A DNA stretch of 64,000 bases from DATKFM01 sp963851215 (GTDB lineage Bacteria; Pseudomonadota; Alphaproteobacteria; Dongiales; Dongiaceae), in NCBI GenBank assembly GCA_963851215.1, contig CAWKOG010000021.1, positions 62,001 through 126,000 on the forward strand, written 5' to 3'. Below the pieces are notes generated by a model, which had not been told where the DNA came from, did not search any database, and worked only from the letters and a program-made list of their open reading frames with translations. Shown here one piece after another: positions 46,711 through 56,424 of this stretch (positions are counted from its first letter, which is position 1; the number at the start of each line of letters is the position of its first letter). The translations under genes and the position numbers were made by a program.

Positions 46711-46847
46711 CGGTCTTACGGGGGCATGTCAGGGATGCGCCGGGCGGTTCCGGCAGAGATAAAGGCTGGGCGCTGACTTATCCGATTCGCCGGAGCCTTG
46801 GCGAGGGGCGGAGATAGGGCGGGATTGGTCCGGCGGCGGATGGAGGG

Positions 46848-47117
46848 ATTGAACCGCAGGACGCGTGACAGACGCGAAGCAGGAGAGGAACCGCGAGAAC
46901 GGGATAAACGCCGATAAACGCCAATTCTCCGAGCTTGACCCTGCCGCAGGGGAGATGATCTGCAACCATGGAATTCCCGCGCGCCTATGGCGCGCAATCA
47001 GCAATATTGGCCGGAAGCGCCATATGCAGCCGACGAACCCGGGCCATCGGCGTTTATCGGGTTCATCGGCAGTTCGAATTACATCTGCTTCCGCGTCCTG
47101 CGTCTTTGCGGTTCCAT
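46848..47117. repeat. 270-bp inverted-repeat element (MITE-like)
   Basis: The two ends are imperfect inverted copies of about 70 bases. The left arm starts TTGAACCGCAGGACGCG and holds GATAAACGCCGAT (46903-46915); the right arm holds its exact complement ATCGGCGTTTATC (47046-47058) and ends GTCTTTGCGGTTCCAT. Nothing coding is supported in the central 130 bases. GAACCGCAAAGACGC-type arms occur in many genomic repeats, so this is probably a small non-autonomous element. The stretch 46711-46847 beside parC shows no gene. Confidence 0.7.
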
Positions 47118-47596
47118 TCGCCCCCGGTCCGGCCATGCGCCGCTGGATAATCCGGCGGAAAGGTAAATCCGTTCGATGGACCCCATGCCAAGCGAGGATC
47201 GGCGCTGGCAGCCGTTGCGCGGCGGCGTCCAGCGCGCGGCCGCGTGCTGGCGGCGGCGGCAATCCCGCACCAGGCGGACGGTAAACGCCATGTCGCGGGC
47301 GAGGTGCGCGGCCGGCGCCGCAGCGCGCCGGATCTCCGCGCTGGCGTAGCCATGCTTCCAGCGGGCCCGGCGCGCCCGGGCGAAGCTCCTTCGGCCGTGC
47401 GCGGCCCGGTGCTGAGCCCGCCATGCATGCGGCAGCGCCCATTCTTCATCGCCGGCTGGCGGCAGCAGCAGCCCGCCCGCGTCCGCGCCCCGCAGCGCGG
47501 GGCTTTTGCGTAATCGCCGGGCCGGTTGCCATGCCGCAGCGAGCCGCGGCGGGCTGGTGTAGTGCCAGTTTCTTGCGTTTGATCGGACAGGAACAT
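47079..47596 (-). CDS. HGG-motif small protein of unknown function (frameshifted)
   Basis: The start shows RHGNRPGDYAKAPRCGARTR, CRQPAMKNGRCRMHGGLSTGPRTAEG: a zinc-binding-like Cys pattern followed by the HGG-x-STGPRT motif found in many alphaproteobacterial proteins and phage-like regions. An extra base after AEG shifts the frame; removing it continues as FARARRARWKHGYASAE, as expected in the family. The C-terminus runs into the right arm of an inverted-repeat element and may be truncated. The ATG at 47596 has GGAG 8 bases upstream; an earlier ATG at 47629 overlaps the -10 element. Confidence 0.75.
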
Positions 47597-47628
47597 TGTG
47601 GGCTCCTTGCAAAGATCGGTCTTACGCA

Positions 47629-47657
47629 ACTATAATACAAAATACGTTATTTTGCAA
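47629..47657 (-). promoter_or_regulatory. promoter of the HGG-motif gene with an operator dyad in the spacer
   Basis: On the minus strand TTGCAA (47652-47657) and TATAGT (47629-47634) are exactly 17 bases apart. In the spacer CAAAATA (47638-47644) and TATTTTG (47648-47654) form a perfect 7-bp dyad around CGT. Binding here would block RNA polymerase, so a repressor is likely. The distance to the ATG at 47596 supports that start. Confidence 0.72.
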
Positions 47658-47715
47658 TGAGCCGGCAAAATTCGGGGAATGCCGCTGGAATGGTCGCCAA
47701 TTGTTGCGACCGGCC

Positions 47716-50700
47716 CTACGGCGCTGCCTGGGCCAATCGGATCACAGACGTTGCGTTTTGCCGCCGCGATCCGACAGGCTTCACAAGCGCATAGATTGCC
47801 GGAATCACCAGAAGGGTCAGCACGGTCGAAGAAACCATGCCGCCAATCATCGGAACGGCGATCCGCTGCATGACTTCGGAGCCGGTGCCGGTGCTCCAGA
47901 GGATCGGCAGGAGTCCGGCCATGATGGCGGCAACGGTCATCATTTTGGGCCGCACGCGGTCGACGGCGCCCTCCATAATAGCACCGCGAAGATCGGCGCG
48001 CGTGAACGCGCCGCCCTTCGCGTGCGGCGCGCGTCCCGCCATTCCTCATAGGCATTCTGGAGGTAGATGAGCATGACCACGCCGGTCTCGGCCGCGACCC
48101 CCGCCAGCGCGATAAATCCGACCGCAACAGCGACGGAGAGATTGAAACCCATCCACCACATGAGCCAGAGCCCGCCACCAGCGAGAACGGCAATGACAGC
48201 ATGACGATGAGGGTTTCGGATAGCCGGCCGAAGTTCAGGTACAGCAGCAGGAAGATGACCAGAAGCGTAACCGGTACGACAATCGAGAGCCGCGCCTTGG
48301 CTCGTTCCAGATATTCGTACTGGCCGCTCCAGGACAACATAGTAGCCGGGCGGAAACTCGACTTCTCTGCCACCGCACGTTTTGCATCGGCGACATAGCC
48401 GCCGATATCGCGGTCGCGTACATCGACGAAGATATAGGCAGCAAGCTGAGCATTCTCGGTGCGGACCGACGGATGGGCCGCTGGTGAGCCTGATGTCCGC
48501 CAGTTCGCCCGAGGGGAATCGCATGCGCCGGACGACGCCTGCACAAGGACATTGCGGCGCAATCGACTGGGGATCGCTGCGGAAGTCGCGCGGCAGCCGC
48601 AGATTGACCGCATAGCGCTCGCGGCCCTCGACGGTGGTGGTGATCGGCTCCGCGCCGAGCGCCATGGCGATGACGTCCTGCACCTCGGCCATCATCAGCC
48701 CATAGCGGGCAAGCCGCGCGCGATCGGGGATCATCTCGAGGTAGTACCCGCCGATGACGCGCTCCGAGAATAGGCGCTCGCCGTGCCCGGCACCTCGCGC
48801 AGGACGCGCTCGATTTCGCGGCCGAGCCGGTCGATCTCCGGAGATCGGTGCCGAAGACCTTGACGCCGACCGGCGTGCGGATGCCGGTGGAGAGCATGTC
48901 GATCCGCGCCTTGATCGGCATCGTCCAGGCATTGGAGACGCCAGGGAATTGCAGCGACCGGTCCATCTCGGCGATCAGTGAATTAACGGTGACACCGGGC
49001 CTCCATTCGGCCTCCGGCTTGAGATTGATCACGGTCTCGACCATTTCAGTCGGTGCAGGATCGGTAGCAGTTGCCGCTCTTCCCGCCTTGCCGAAAACGG
49101 AATCAACTTCCGGGAAGGACTTGATAATGCGATTTTGAGTCTGCAACAGTTCTGCCGCCTTGGTCACGGACAAGCCCGGAAGCGTCACCGGCATGTAGAA
49201 CAGCGTTCCCTCGTTAAGATTGGGCATGAACTCGGAACCGAGTTGCATCGCCGGCCAAGCGCTGGCACCGAGGATGGCGACAGCAAGCACGACCGTAAAG
49301 AGTCTTGGCCCGGAGCACACCAGCGATGATCGGGCGATAGATCCAGATCAGGAAGCGGTTCAGCGGATTCTTGCGCTCCGGGATGATGCGGCCGCGGATG
49401 AAGAGGATCATCAGCGCCGGAACCAGCGTTACCGACAGCAGCGCCGCCGCCGCCATCGCGAAGGTCTTGGTATAGGCGAGCGGCTTGAACAGCCTCCCTT
49501 CCTGAGCCTCCAGCGCGAAGATCGGCAGAAACGACACGGTGATGATGAGCAGGCTGAAGAACAGCGCCGGCCCCACTTCCTTCGCCGCGGCAATCAGGAT
49601 CTCCGTGCGCGGGCGGCCCGGCTCCGCCCGTTCCAGATGCTTGTGGGCGTTCTCGATCATGACGATCGCCGCATCGACCATGGCGCCGATCGCGATGGCG
49701 ATGCCGCCCAGACTCATGATGTTCGAGGAGAGACCGAGGGCGCGCATGCACAGGAACGCGATGAGGATGCCGATGGGCAGCATCAAGATGGCAACAAGCG
49801 CGCTCCGCACATGCAGCAGGAAAACGATGCAGACCGCGGCGACGATGAGGCTTTCCTCGGTCAGCGTCAGCTTCAGCGTCTCGATCGCCCGGTGGATGAG
49901 ATCGGAGCGATCGTAGACGGTGGCGACTCGGTACCCGGCGGCAGGCTCGCCTTGACCTCTTCGAGCCGCGCCTTAACGTTCTCGATGACATCGAGGGCGT
50001 TCTCGCCATAGCGCTGAATGGCGATGCCTCCCACCGCTTCTCCCTCGCCGTTGAGTTCGGTGATGCCGCGCCGCTCGTCGGGCGCCAGTTCGACGCGGGC
50101 GACGTCCTTGAGTAGGACCGGCGTGCCGCTCTCGGCCTTGAGGACAATGGCTTCGATATCGCCGATGTCGCGGAAATAGCCGCGTCCCCGCACGGCATAT
50201 TCCGTCTCCGACAGTTCGACGGTGCGGCCGCCCACATCCATGTTGCTGTCGCGGATGGCGTCGCGCACCGTTGCCAGCGAGATGTTGAAAGCCCGCAGCC
50301 GCCGCGGATCGACGACGACGCTGTACTGCTTGACGAAGCCGCCGACGCTGGCGATTTCGGCCACGCCCTCTGCCTTGGCAAGCGCATAGCGGAGCTGCCA
50401 ATCCTGCGTGCTCCTCAGCTCGCCGAGATCGCGGTTCGCGGCGGTGAGCGCGTATTGATAAACCCAGCCGACTCCGGTGGCATCTGGTCCGAGCGTCGGC
50501 GCGACCCCCTGAGGCAGCCGCCGCGCAGCAGCGTTCAGATACTCGAGAACCCGCGAGCGCGCCCAATAGGGATCGGTGCCGTCGTCGAAGATGACATAGA
50601 CAAAGGAGACGCCGAAGAAGGAGAAACCGCGCACGACCTTCGATCTGGGCACGCTGAGCAGCGAGGTGGTCAGCGGAAACGTGACTTGATCCTCCACCAC

Positions 50701-50877
50701 CTGGGGCGCCTGGCCCGGATATTCCGTGTAGACGATCACCTGGGTGTCCGAGAGATCGGGGATGGCGTCGAGCGGAATGGTGCGAACCGCATAGACACCC
50801 GCGAACACTAGGAACCCGGTGCAGATCAGCACCAGCACGACATTGCGGGCCGACCAGTCGATGACCTTCGCGATCAC
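47716..50877 (-). CDS. cusA: CusA/CzcA-type heavy-metal RND efflux pump (frameshifted at about eight places)
   Basis: About 1050 residues after correction. Recognisable parts are the N-terminal LDAIPDLSDTQVIVYTEYPGQ, the central TM block with VDAAIVMIENAHKHLER and EVGPALFFSLLIITVSFLPIFALE, the periplasmic GGYYLEMIPDRARLARYGLM and DLRRDIGG-like parts, and the C-terminal IMEGAVDRVRPKMMTVAAIMAGLLP. It is the inner-membrane proton antiporter that exports Cu(I)/Ag(I), or divalent ions in the Czc group; the TM residues resemble CusA. Breaks lie near 49930, 49310, 48800, 48530, 48480, 48330, 48185 and 48030. Start overlaps the cusB stop by 4 bases (ATGA). Confidence 0.9.
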
Positions 50878-52177
50878 TGTCCGGCTCCGTCGCCGGAAAC
50901 GAGAGCGTCGAGGGCGGTTTTCAGATTGCTTTCCGCGTCGATCAGGAAGTTGGCCCGTGTTACGACTTGATCTCCCTCGCTGAGGCCTTCGATCACCTCG
51001 ACATAGCCGCCGCCGCTACGGCCGAGCTTGACCGGCCGCGGAACGAAACTTCCCGGCGCCTGCTCGATGATGGCGACCTGCCGCAAACCGCTATCGATGA
51101 TCGCGGAGGCCGGGACAGCCAATACGGGACTCCGCTCACTCGACGTAGCGATCTCCACATCGGCATACATCTCGTGAATGAGCCTATGCTCGGGATTGGG
51201 CAGCTCGATGCGAACCTGGGCGCTGCGCGTCTCGGCATCCAGTTCGGGCAGTATGAACGCGACTTCGCCTACGAACCGCTCGTTCGGCAGCGCCCGCACG
51301 GTAATGATCGCGGAATCGCCCAGTTTCACGCGCCCAATATCCTGCTCGGGAACATTGGCGATCACCCAGACCTGGGAGACATCGGCCAGCCGGTAGAGTT
51401 CGTCGCCCGGCATCACGCGCTGGCCGACCACGAGGTTCTTCGTCATGAGAACGCCATCCACGGGCGAGGGCCAATCCATCGCCAGGGGCATTTTGCTCTT
51501 CTTGTCGAGGGCGGCGATGTGGGACTTGGGCACACCGTAGTTCCGAAGCTTGCGGGCGCCCTGCTCGCGCGAGCCTTGAGAGGCGGCGATGCGGTAATCC
51601 ACCTGCGCCTGGACAATGGCCGGACTGTAGATGCGGAACAGCGGCTCGCCCGCCTTCACATGCTGTCCGGTGGCGCCGGCATAGACTTCCTCGATGAAGC
51701 CTTCGGCGCGCATGGTGATCGATCGCAAGCGTGTCTCGTCCAACTGCACCGTGCCGGGTACATGGATCGCCTCCGAGAGGACGCGCCGCGCCACCGGCTC
51801 GGTCCGCACGCCCGCGCGCTGGACCTTCCCGGGGCTGATCCTGACCGTGCCCACCTCGTCGTCGGCGGTGGCTTCGTCGGCATAGACGGGAATGTAGTCC
51901 ATGCCCATGGAGTTCCTTCTTCGGCACCGGCGAAGTGTCCGGCAGGCCCATCGGATTGCGGTAGTACAGAATCTTGCGGCCATCTTCGACAGCGGATTTC
52001 TGGCTGTCTTCGGCGGATTGCGAGTTGGTGCCAGGAATCGCCGCTGCCGCCCATTCGAGGCCGAACGAAGCGGGATCGAACAGGTCAACCTCGGTGTGGC
52101 GTGCGGCATAGAATTCCGCCGGCGCCGCCGAGGGCGACGAGCACAATGATGAGGAACGCAAGCGAGATCATGCGCAT
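50874..52177 (-). CDS. cusB: CusB-type membrane fusion protein (frameshifted twice)
   Basis: About 432 residues. It starts with a membrane anchor (MRMISLAFLIIVLVALGG) after the SD GGAGAG, then carries the CusB metal-site signature YYRNPMGLPDTSPVPKK and SMGMDYIPVYADE with Met residues. The hairpin/lipoyl domain includes AGEPLFRIYSPAIVQAQ, followed by beta-barrel parts. Extra bases near 52095 and 51911 were removed. The periplasmic adaptor connects CusA to an outer-membrane channel. No channel gene (CusC) is found in this window. Confidence 0.88.
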
Positions 52178-52231
52178 GGTCGGATACTCTCCAACAATGG
52201 ACAGGAACGGAGCCGCAGCGAACGCGGCCCT

Positions 52232-52584
52232 CTAAGCTTCAATGTCGGGGAGGATCAGACGCGCGGTGGCGGAAGGGGCGGTGGCGCGAGGACTGAATTC
52301 GAATTGCGATGGCTCAAGAGCTTCGAGGTCGGCCGCGGCAAAGAACAAGAACTTCGAATGCGCTCGCTTTGGTTCGAGCGCAGGTGCCGTCGCGCATTTG
52401 GCGAAACAAGCTTCGGATTGGGCGCAGTTCGCGATGTCCGCTGCGCAGGCGCAGTGGTCGCCGGCAGCGCTCTGCATGGCTGTCATTGCCGACATAGCTG
52501 TTGCGATGCCCATAGGGGCCGGCGCCGTGGCCAACGCCAGGGCCACGAGGGATCGAATCAGATATCGGAATAGTGGATTTCATG
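52232..52584 (-). CDS. small secreted Cys-rich protein of the metal island (N-terminus uncertain)
   Basis: The frame from 52546 reads ALALATAPAPMGIATA followed by GDHCACAADIANCAQSEACFAKC, with six cysteines, then a tail ending FSPRATAPSATARLILPD. Adding or removing one base near 52565 would extend it back to an ATG at 52584 (MKSTI-YLIRSLVALALATAPA), giving a good signal peptide; otherwise the GTG at 52546 is the start. The position between cusB and the CDF gene and the Cys content suggest periplasmic metal binding. Family not assigned. Confidence 0.6.
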
Positions 52585-52833
52585 CGCCGCGACATCTTAG
52601 CGAGGAATAGGTCCTATCCGGCTTGCGGTCAATTCACGCCTACGAGACTTTGCGGATAATTGGTTAATTTTCTGACACTGCGGGGGATGTGGGCTCGAGC
52701 TGGTCGACACAGCCGGTACGTCATCGACGACCTGGTGAAGATGCTGACGCTGCGCAGCCTATGATGTCAGAGTGCCGCACCGGCCCCAGATTCCGCAACG
52801 GTGGGGCGAAGGCGTTCAGCCGCTCCCGAGCTT

Positions 52834-53472
52834 CTATTCCGCGGCTTGGAGAGATGCGGCTGGCTGCGCTATTTCCCGCATTGCTTGACGGACGATCTGT
52901 GCCGCCGACCACAAGAACAGGCTGGCCATGATCCCTGCGACGATCAGGTCAGGCCAGGCCGTGCCGCTCGCCCACACACCACTGGCAGCGACGATGACGG
53001 CAATGTTGCCGATCGCATCATTGCGGCTGCAGAGCCAAACAGAGCGCACATTGGCGTCGCCGTCGCGATACCTGAGAAGCAGCAGGACGCTGCCCAAGTT
53101 CGCCGCGAGCGCCAGAAACCCGATGGCACCCATGACTTCCGCCTGCGGAATGCCAAGGATCAGGACGTGATAGGCCGTCGAGGCCAGGACCCACAGCCCC
53201 ATGGCGCCCAAGGTCGCACCTTTGAAGAGAGCAGCCCGCGACCGCCAAACAAGCGGCATGCCAATCACGAACAGGCTGAGGCCGTATGTTGCGGTATCGC
53301 CGGCAAAGTCGAGTGCGTCAGCTTTGAGCGCCTGGGATCCGGCCATCATGCCGGCCGCCATCTCGACGATGAACATAGCCGCGTTGATGGCGATGACCAT
53401 CCACAGCGCACGTTTATAAGTGGCTGAAAGGCCGTCGAATTTCACCTCACCGCCGCAGCTGCAGCCCGACAT
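52834..53472 (-). CDS. cation diffusion facilitator-type metal transporter
   Basis: 212 residues. The N-terminal CSC (Cys4, Cys6) may bind metal. Six hydrophobic segments follow, with metal-site residues in ALKADALDFAGDTATYG and the second site in SRNDAIGNIAVIVAASG. The C-terminal cytoplasmic domain of ordinary CDF proteins is missing, as in the short form often found next to MerR/CadR regulators. It probably exports Zn, Cd, Co or Pb. The gene is controlled by the divergent MerR gene through a 19-bp-spacer promoter. Confidence 0.9.
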   Translation of the reverse strand: MSGCSCGGEVKFDGLSATYKRALWMVIAINAAMFIVEMAAGMMAGSQALKADALDFAGDTATYGLSLFVIGMPLVWRSRAALFKGATLGAMGLWVLASTAYHVLILGIPQAEVMGAIGFLALAANLGSVLLLLRYRDGDANVRSVWLCSRNDAIGNIAVIVAASGVWASGTAWPDLIVAGIMASLFLWSAAQIVRQAMREIAQPAASLQAAE

Positions 53473-53517
53473 TGTCCGCTCCGATTTCCGTGCAAGTTCG
53501 AGAAGAGTTCGGGTATA

Positions 53518-53548
53518 TATGTACAGGCTCTAGTAACTATAGGTTCAA
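53518..53548 (-). promoter_or_regulatory. MerR-type promoter of the CDF gene
   Basis: On the minus strand the -35 TTGAAC (53543-53548) and the -10 TACATA (53518-53523) are separated by 19 bases. The spacer contains the dyad CTATAGTTACTAGAG (53528-53542), characteristic of MerR-family operators. The overlong spacer and central dyad are the hallmark of genes activated by DNA untwisting. It directs transcription toward the CDF gene. Confidence 0.85.
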
Positions 53549-53559
53549 GAGGAAAACTC

Positions 53560-54030
53560 ATGGCGACCGTCGAGTACACGATTGGCCATCTGGCACGCGC
53601 GACGGGCTGCAAAGTCCCGACAATCCGCTATTACGAACAGATCGGGCTGCTGCCCTCGCCCCGGCGTTCAGCGGGCAACCAGCGCCTCTATGGGGCCGAG
53701 TATCGCCAGCGGTTGGGGTTCATACAGCACTGCCGCGAACTGGGATTCTCGCAAGCTGCAGTCCGCGAACTGTTCAAGTTGACCGACCAGCCGGATCGAA
53801 CCTGCGAAGCCGTCGATGCGATCGCGCGCGCGCATCTGGAGGATGTGGACCGCCGGATTGCGCGGCTGACATCGCTCAAGCTTGAACTGGAACGCATGAT
53901 CGAGGGTTGCCGAGGCGGCCGCGTGGACAATTGCCGCATCATCGAAACCCTCGCCGATCATTCACACGGCCATTGCCTGGACGATGGCCATAACTCGAAG
54001 GCGCCGGCGGAGCGCTACTCGGTTGCGTAG
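53560..54030 (+). CDS. MerR-family metal-responsive regulator (CadR/PbrR/ZntR type)
   Basis: 156 residues. The HTH TIGHLARATGCKVPTIRYYE is followed by the coiled coil and the metal site Cys82, Cys117 and Cys125 (C-x34-C-x7-C), the pattern of CadR/PbrR/ZntR. The C-terminal tail HSHGHC is His/Cys rich, as in CadR. The inducer is probably Cd, Pb or Zn. It is divergent from the CDF gene and its operator lies between the two. Confidence 0.93.
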   Translation: MATVEYTIGHLARATGCKVPTIRYYEQIGLLPSPRRSAGNQRLYGAEYRQRLGFIQHCRELGFSQAAVRELFKLTDQPDRTCEAVDAIARAHLEDVDRRIARLTSLKLELERMIEGCRGGRVDNCRIIETLADHSHGHCLDDGHNSKAPAERYSVA

Positions 54031-54461
54031 ACCTTCCGCTCTTCCGAAGCATCGTCCGTCGTAAACTCATAAATGACGAACGGGCCTTCCTTGGCGCCAT
54101 CCATGCCCGGCGATCCCAAGGGCATGCCCGGCAGCGAGATGCCGAGGATCGCGGGCTTTTCTTGCAGCAACCGCTTGACGATCGCGACGGGCACGTGACC
54201 TTCGACGACATAGCCGCCGACCAGCGTGCTATGGCAGCCTGCCAATTCCTCGGGCACGCCATGGTTCTGCTTGATCGATGAGAGCTCACCGGTGTCGACG
54301 ACCTCGACTTCGAAGCCGTTCGCCCGCAAGTAGGAAACATAGTTGTGGCAGCAGCCGCAGTTGGGATCCTTGTAGACGGTCGCCTTCGTGACATCTTGCG
54401 CTTTCGCGCCGGGAGCCGCGACAAGGAAAGCGAAAAGCAACAGGGCAGTCAGGAAGCGCAT
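54015..54461 (-). CDS. DUF411 metal-binding periplasmic protein
   Basis: About 148 residues with a Sec signal peptide (residues 1-22, ending AKA). The mature part has ATVYKDPNCGCCHNY with the Cys35-x-Cys37-Cys38 cluster, then LAGCHSTLVGGYVVEGHVP and LPGMPLGSPGMDG, the Met/Cys pattern of DUF411 proteins, thought to bind copper. The ATG at 54461 gives the signal peptide. It overlaps the convergent MerR gene end by 16 bases and follows the cytochrome c gene. Confidence 0.9.
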   Translation of the reverse strand: MRFLTALLLFAFLVAAPGAKAQDVTKATVYKDPNCGCCHNYVSYLRANGFEVEVVDTGELSSIKQNHGVPEELAGCHSTLVGGYVVEGHVPVAIVKRLLQEKPAILGISLPGMPLGSPGMDGAKEGPFVIYEFTTDDASEERKVYATE

Positions 54462-54486
54462 GATCTTGCTCCGTGTGTGAACGGGT

Positions 54487-55192
54487 TCAATTGCATTGGG
54501 ATTTGATGAGAGTGCTGATTTCCGCAGGCGCCGCGAAGACGACAGAGGCCCGGTCACCCAGCATGCCGGAGGGCACGATCGCGGGCTTCCCGGCGGCCGG
54601 ACCGTCGACGCTTAAGTCGGTCTTGAAGCGGAGATTAGGTTCCCAATACTGCGAGATCTCGCCATCGGCGGTGGTGACGTCATATGTATCGCCGCAATAA
54701 CCGATCGCGACGACCTGCTGGCTGGGCGTCAGAACTTTCAGCGATTGCCCCCGCCCCCTGCATCATGCCGCCCATCATCCCGCCACTCATATCGCCGCCT
54801 TCGGGCTTCATCTGGCCGCTGCCGACGGCCCGCAGAAAGGCGATCAGGTTCGCGCGCGTGTTCGCATCGTCCACGGGGAATGTCATGCGGGACATTGGAA
54901 TGAAGGCCCGCGGATTTGTGAGCCAGGCGTCGAGGGACTCGAAGTTCCAGACAATGCCCGAGGATTTCAGCGCCTGGGAGTAGCGCGGGAAGCCCGCGAC
55001 GGTTCCCGCCTGCTTGTCCCAGATATTGGCAAGGCTGGGGCCGGTCATATGGCGCCCGGCGATCAGCGAATGACAGGCGGCGCAGGCCTGGAACGCCTGC
55101 GCACCCAACCGGGCATCGCCGTCTGCGTGTGAAAAATTTTGCGGCATCGCCGTCAGCGAGACGGCGAGCGCCAGCAATGCGATAGCTCGCAT
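54487..55192 (-). CDS. c-type cytochrome of the metal island with C-terminal extension (frameshifted)
   Basis: About 234 residues after correction. A signal peptide (residues 1-22) is followed by the heme site Cys37-x2-Cys40-His41 (CAACH) and an axial-Met region (IPMSRMTFPV). A Met/Gly-rich linker (GGMMGGMMQG) leads to a second part, reached by removing one G of the run near 54750: LTPSQQVVAIGYCGDTYDVT then a TDLSVDGPAAGKP stretch, ending LIKSQCN. The SD AGGAGGAG precedes the ATG at 55192. The extension is common to cytochromes near metal-resistance genes. Confidence 0.82.
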
Positions 55193-55249
55193 GGCAACTC
55201 CTCCTAGCAAGAATACGGAAGCCGACCGCCGCCGGCGATCGATGTGGCG

Positions 55250-55561
55250 CTAGGCTCGAGGAGGAGCGGTATCCGGCGGACTTGACCAGCCGGCCGGGAT
55301 CGCGGCGCTGAGCGGCCGCAGGCTGACGGAAATAGGCGAAGCCCATGTAACGGGCTCGCCCGAGGGGAAATATGCCAACGCGCAAACCGCCATGCATTGC
55401 GATGCGGGCATGGCATCATCGCCGCAAGAATCGCAACCGGGCATCGGCATCGCTGCAGCAGACGCCGCTGATGCCAACGGCGGTATCATCATCTGCATCC
55501 CGACGGAGTAGGCCAGGAGCAGGAAGATCGCTGCAATGCGCCCGAGGCGGCGAAATCTCAT
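55250..55561 (-). CDS. small secreted Cys-rich protein of the metal island
   Basis: About 103 residues. A signal peptide covers residues 1-28 or so. The mature part has AMPMPGCDSCGDDAMPASQCMAVCALAYF, four Cys and three Met residues, followed by a tail ending PDTAPPRA. It is the second such protein here (the first is at 52232) and lies 57 bases upstream of the cytochrome c gene on the same strand. Likely periplasmic metal-related; function not known. Confidence 0.72.
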   Translation of the reverse strand: MRFRRLGRIAAIFLLLAYSVGMQMMIPPLASAASAAAMPMPGCDSCGDDAMPASQCMAVCALAYFPSGEPVTWASPISVSLRPLSAAIPAGWSSPPDTAPPRA

Positions 55562-55718
55562 GTTTGCAGTATCATTCAAGACGCAAACGCAGGCAAGTTA
55601 ACAAAGGCGTGAAGTCCGCCCTTATCGGCTCACCACCAGCACATCCCTGTGCCGGGCGGCCGCCCTCGCCGAAGGTGATCAGCGCCGGTGTGAGACGTTG
55701 GGCGGATTCAGACGCCCG

Positions 55719-56424
55719 TCAGCCGCCGGCGGTCAGAACGTGAGCCGGCACTGAGTGCTCGATGCCCTTGAGCGTCAGCGTGCGGGTGGGTGTGCCGGCC
55801 GTGAGATCCGGGGCCTGTGCGGCACTTTCCGCCGAGATCAGAATTTCGCCGGCCGCCGCCTGAGCTTCAAGCCGGGCAGCCAGATTGACCGGGCCGCCGA
55901 TTGCGGTGAAGTCGCTGCGGACGGTCGAAAATTCGCCGATCTCGACCTGACCGCTGTGGATGCCGACGCCGACACCGAGCGTATCCGCCGCGCCGCCATC
56001 GAGGCTGCTTCGCCATGGTCGCGAGAGCGGCCTTGCAGCGCCGCTGAATGTCGAGGGCGGCCGTCACCGCCGCCTCGGCATGGCGCTCGATCTTGATCGG
56101 AAAGTTGAAGATCGCCATCAGGCCGTCGCCCATCTGCTTGTTGACGATGCCGTCATGGGCCCAGATGCCTTGGGCACATTGATCCTGGAAGACGCTGACG
56201 ATGTCGCTCAATTCGACCGCGCCGATGCGGTCGGAGAGACGGGTAAAGCCGCGGATGTCGGCGAACAGGATGGTGGCGGTAGCGGAGATATGCCGGTGCT
56301 TCTTGACGCGGCGGAATGCCCGTTCGCAGATCGTGCAGATGTTCGGGTTCATCTTGCTCCGCGTGATGCCGAAGATCCGGAACGGCACCGCCAGCGGACC
56401 GCGGATCGGGATCGGCACGCTCAT
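55719..56424 (-). CDS. class III adenylate/guanylate cyclase with zinc-ribbon N-terminus (frameshifted)
   Basis: About 234 residues in the frame from ATG 56424. The N-terminal part carries CTICERAFRR, then the cyclase domain starts ATILFADIRGFTRLSDR with a metal-binding Asp, then NKQMGDGLMAIFNFP with the second Asp, and after removal of one A near 56023 continues GVGVGIHSGQVEIGEF and TAIGGPVNLAARLE. The stop TGA is at 55719-55721. Upstream in frame, a second Cys pair (ICRGC) is encoded after an ATG at 56478 with an AGGAG, but the third codon is TAG. The natural protein may therefore begin there. Confidence 0.86.

Noticed and set aside
52585..52833. Coding-like fragment on the plus strand (YVIDDLVKMLTLRSL)
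   Set aside because: A short stretch in a gap between metal genes with no start, RBS or homology that I can name.
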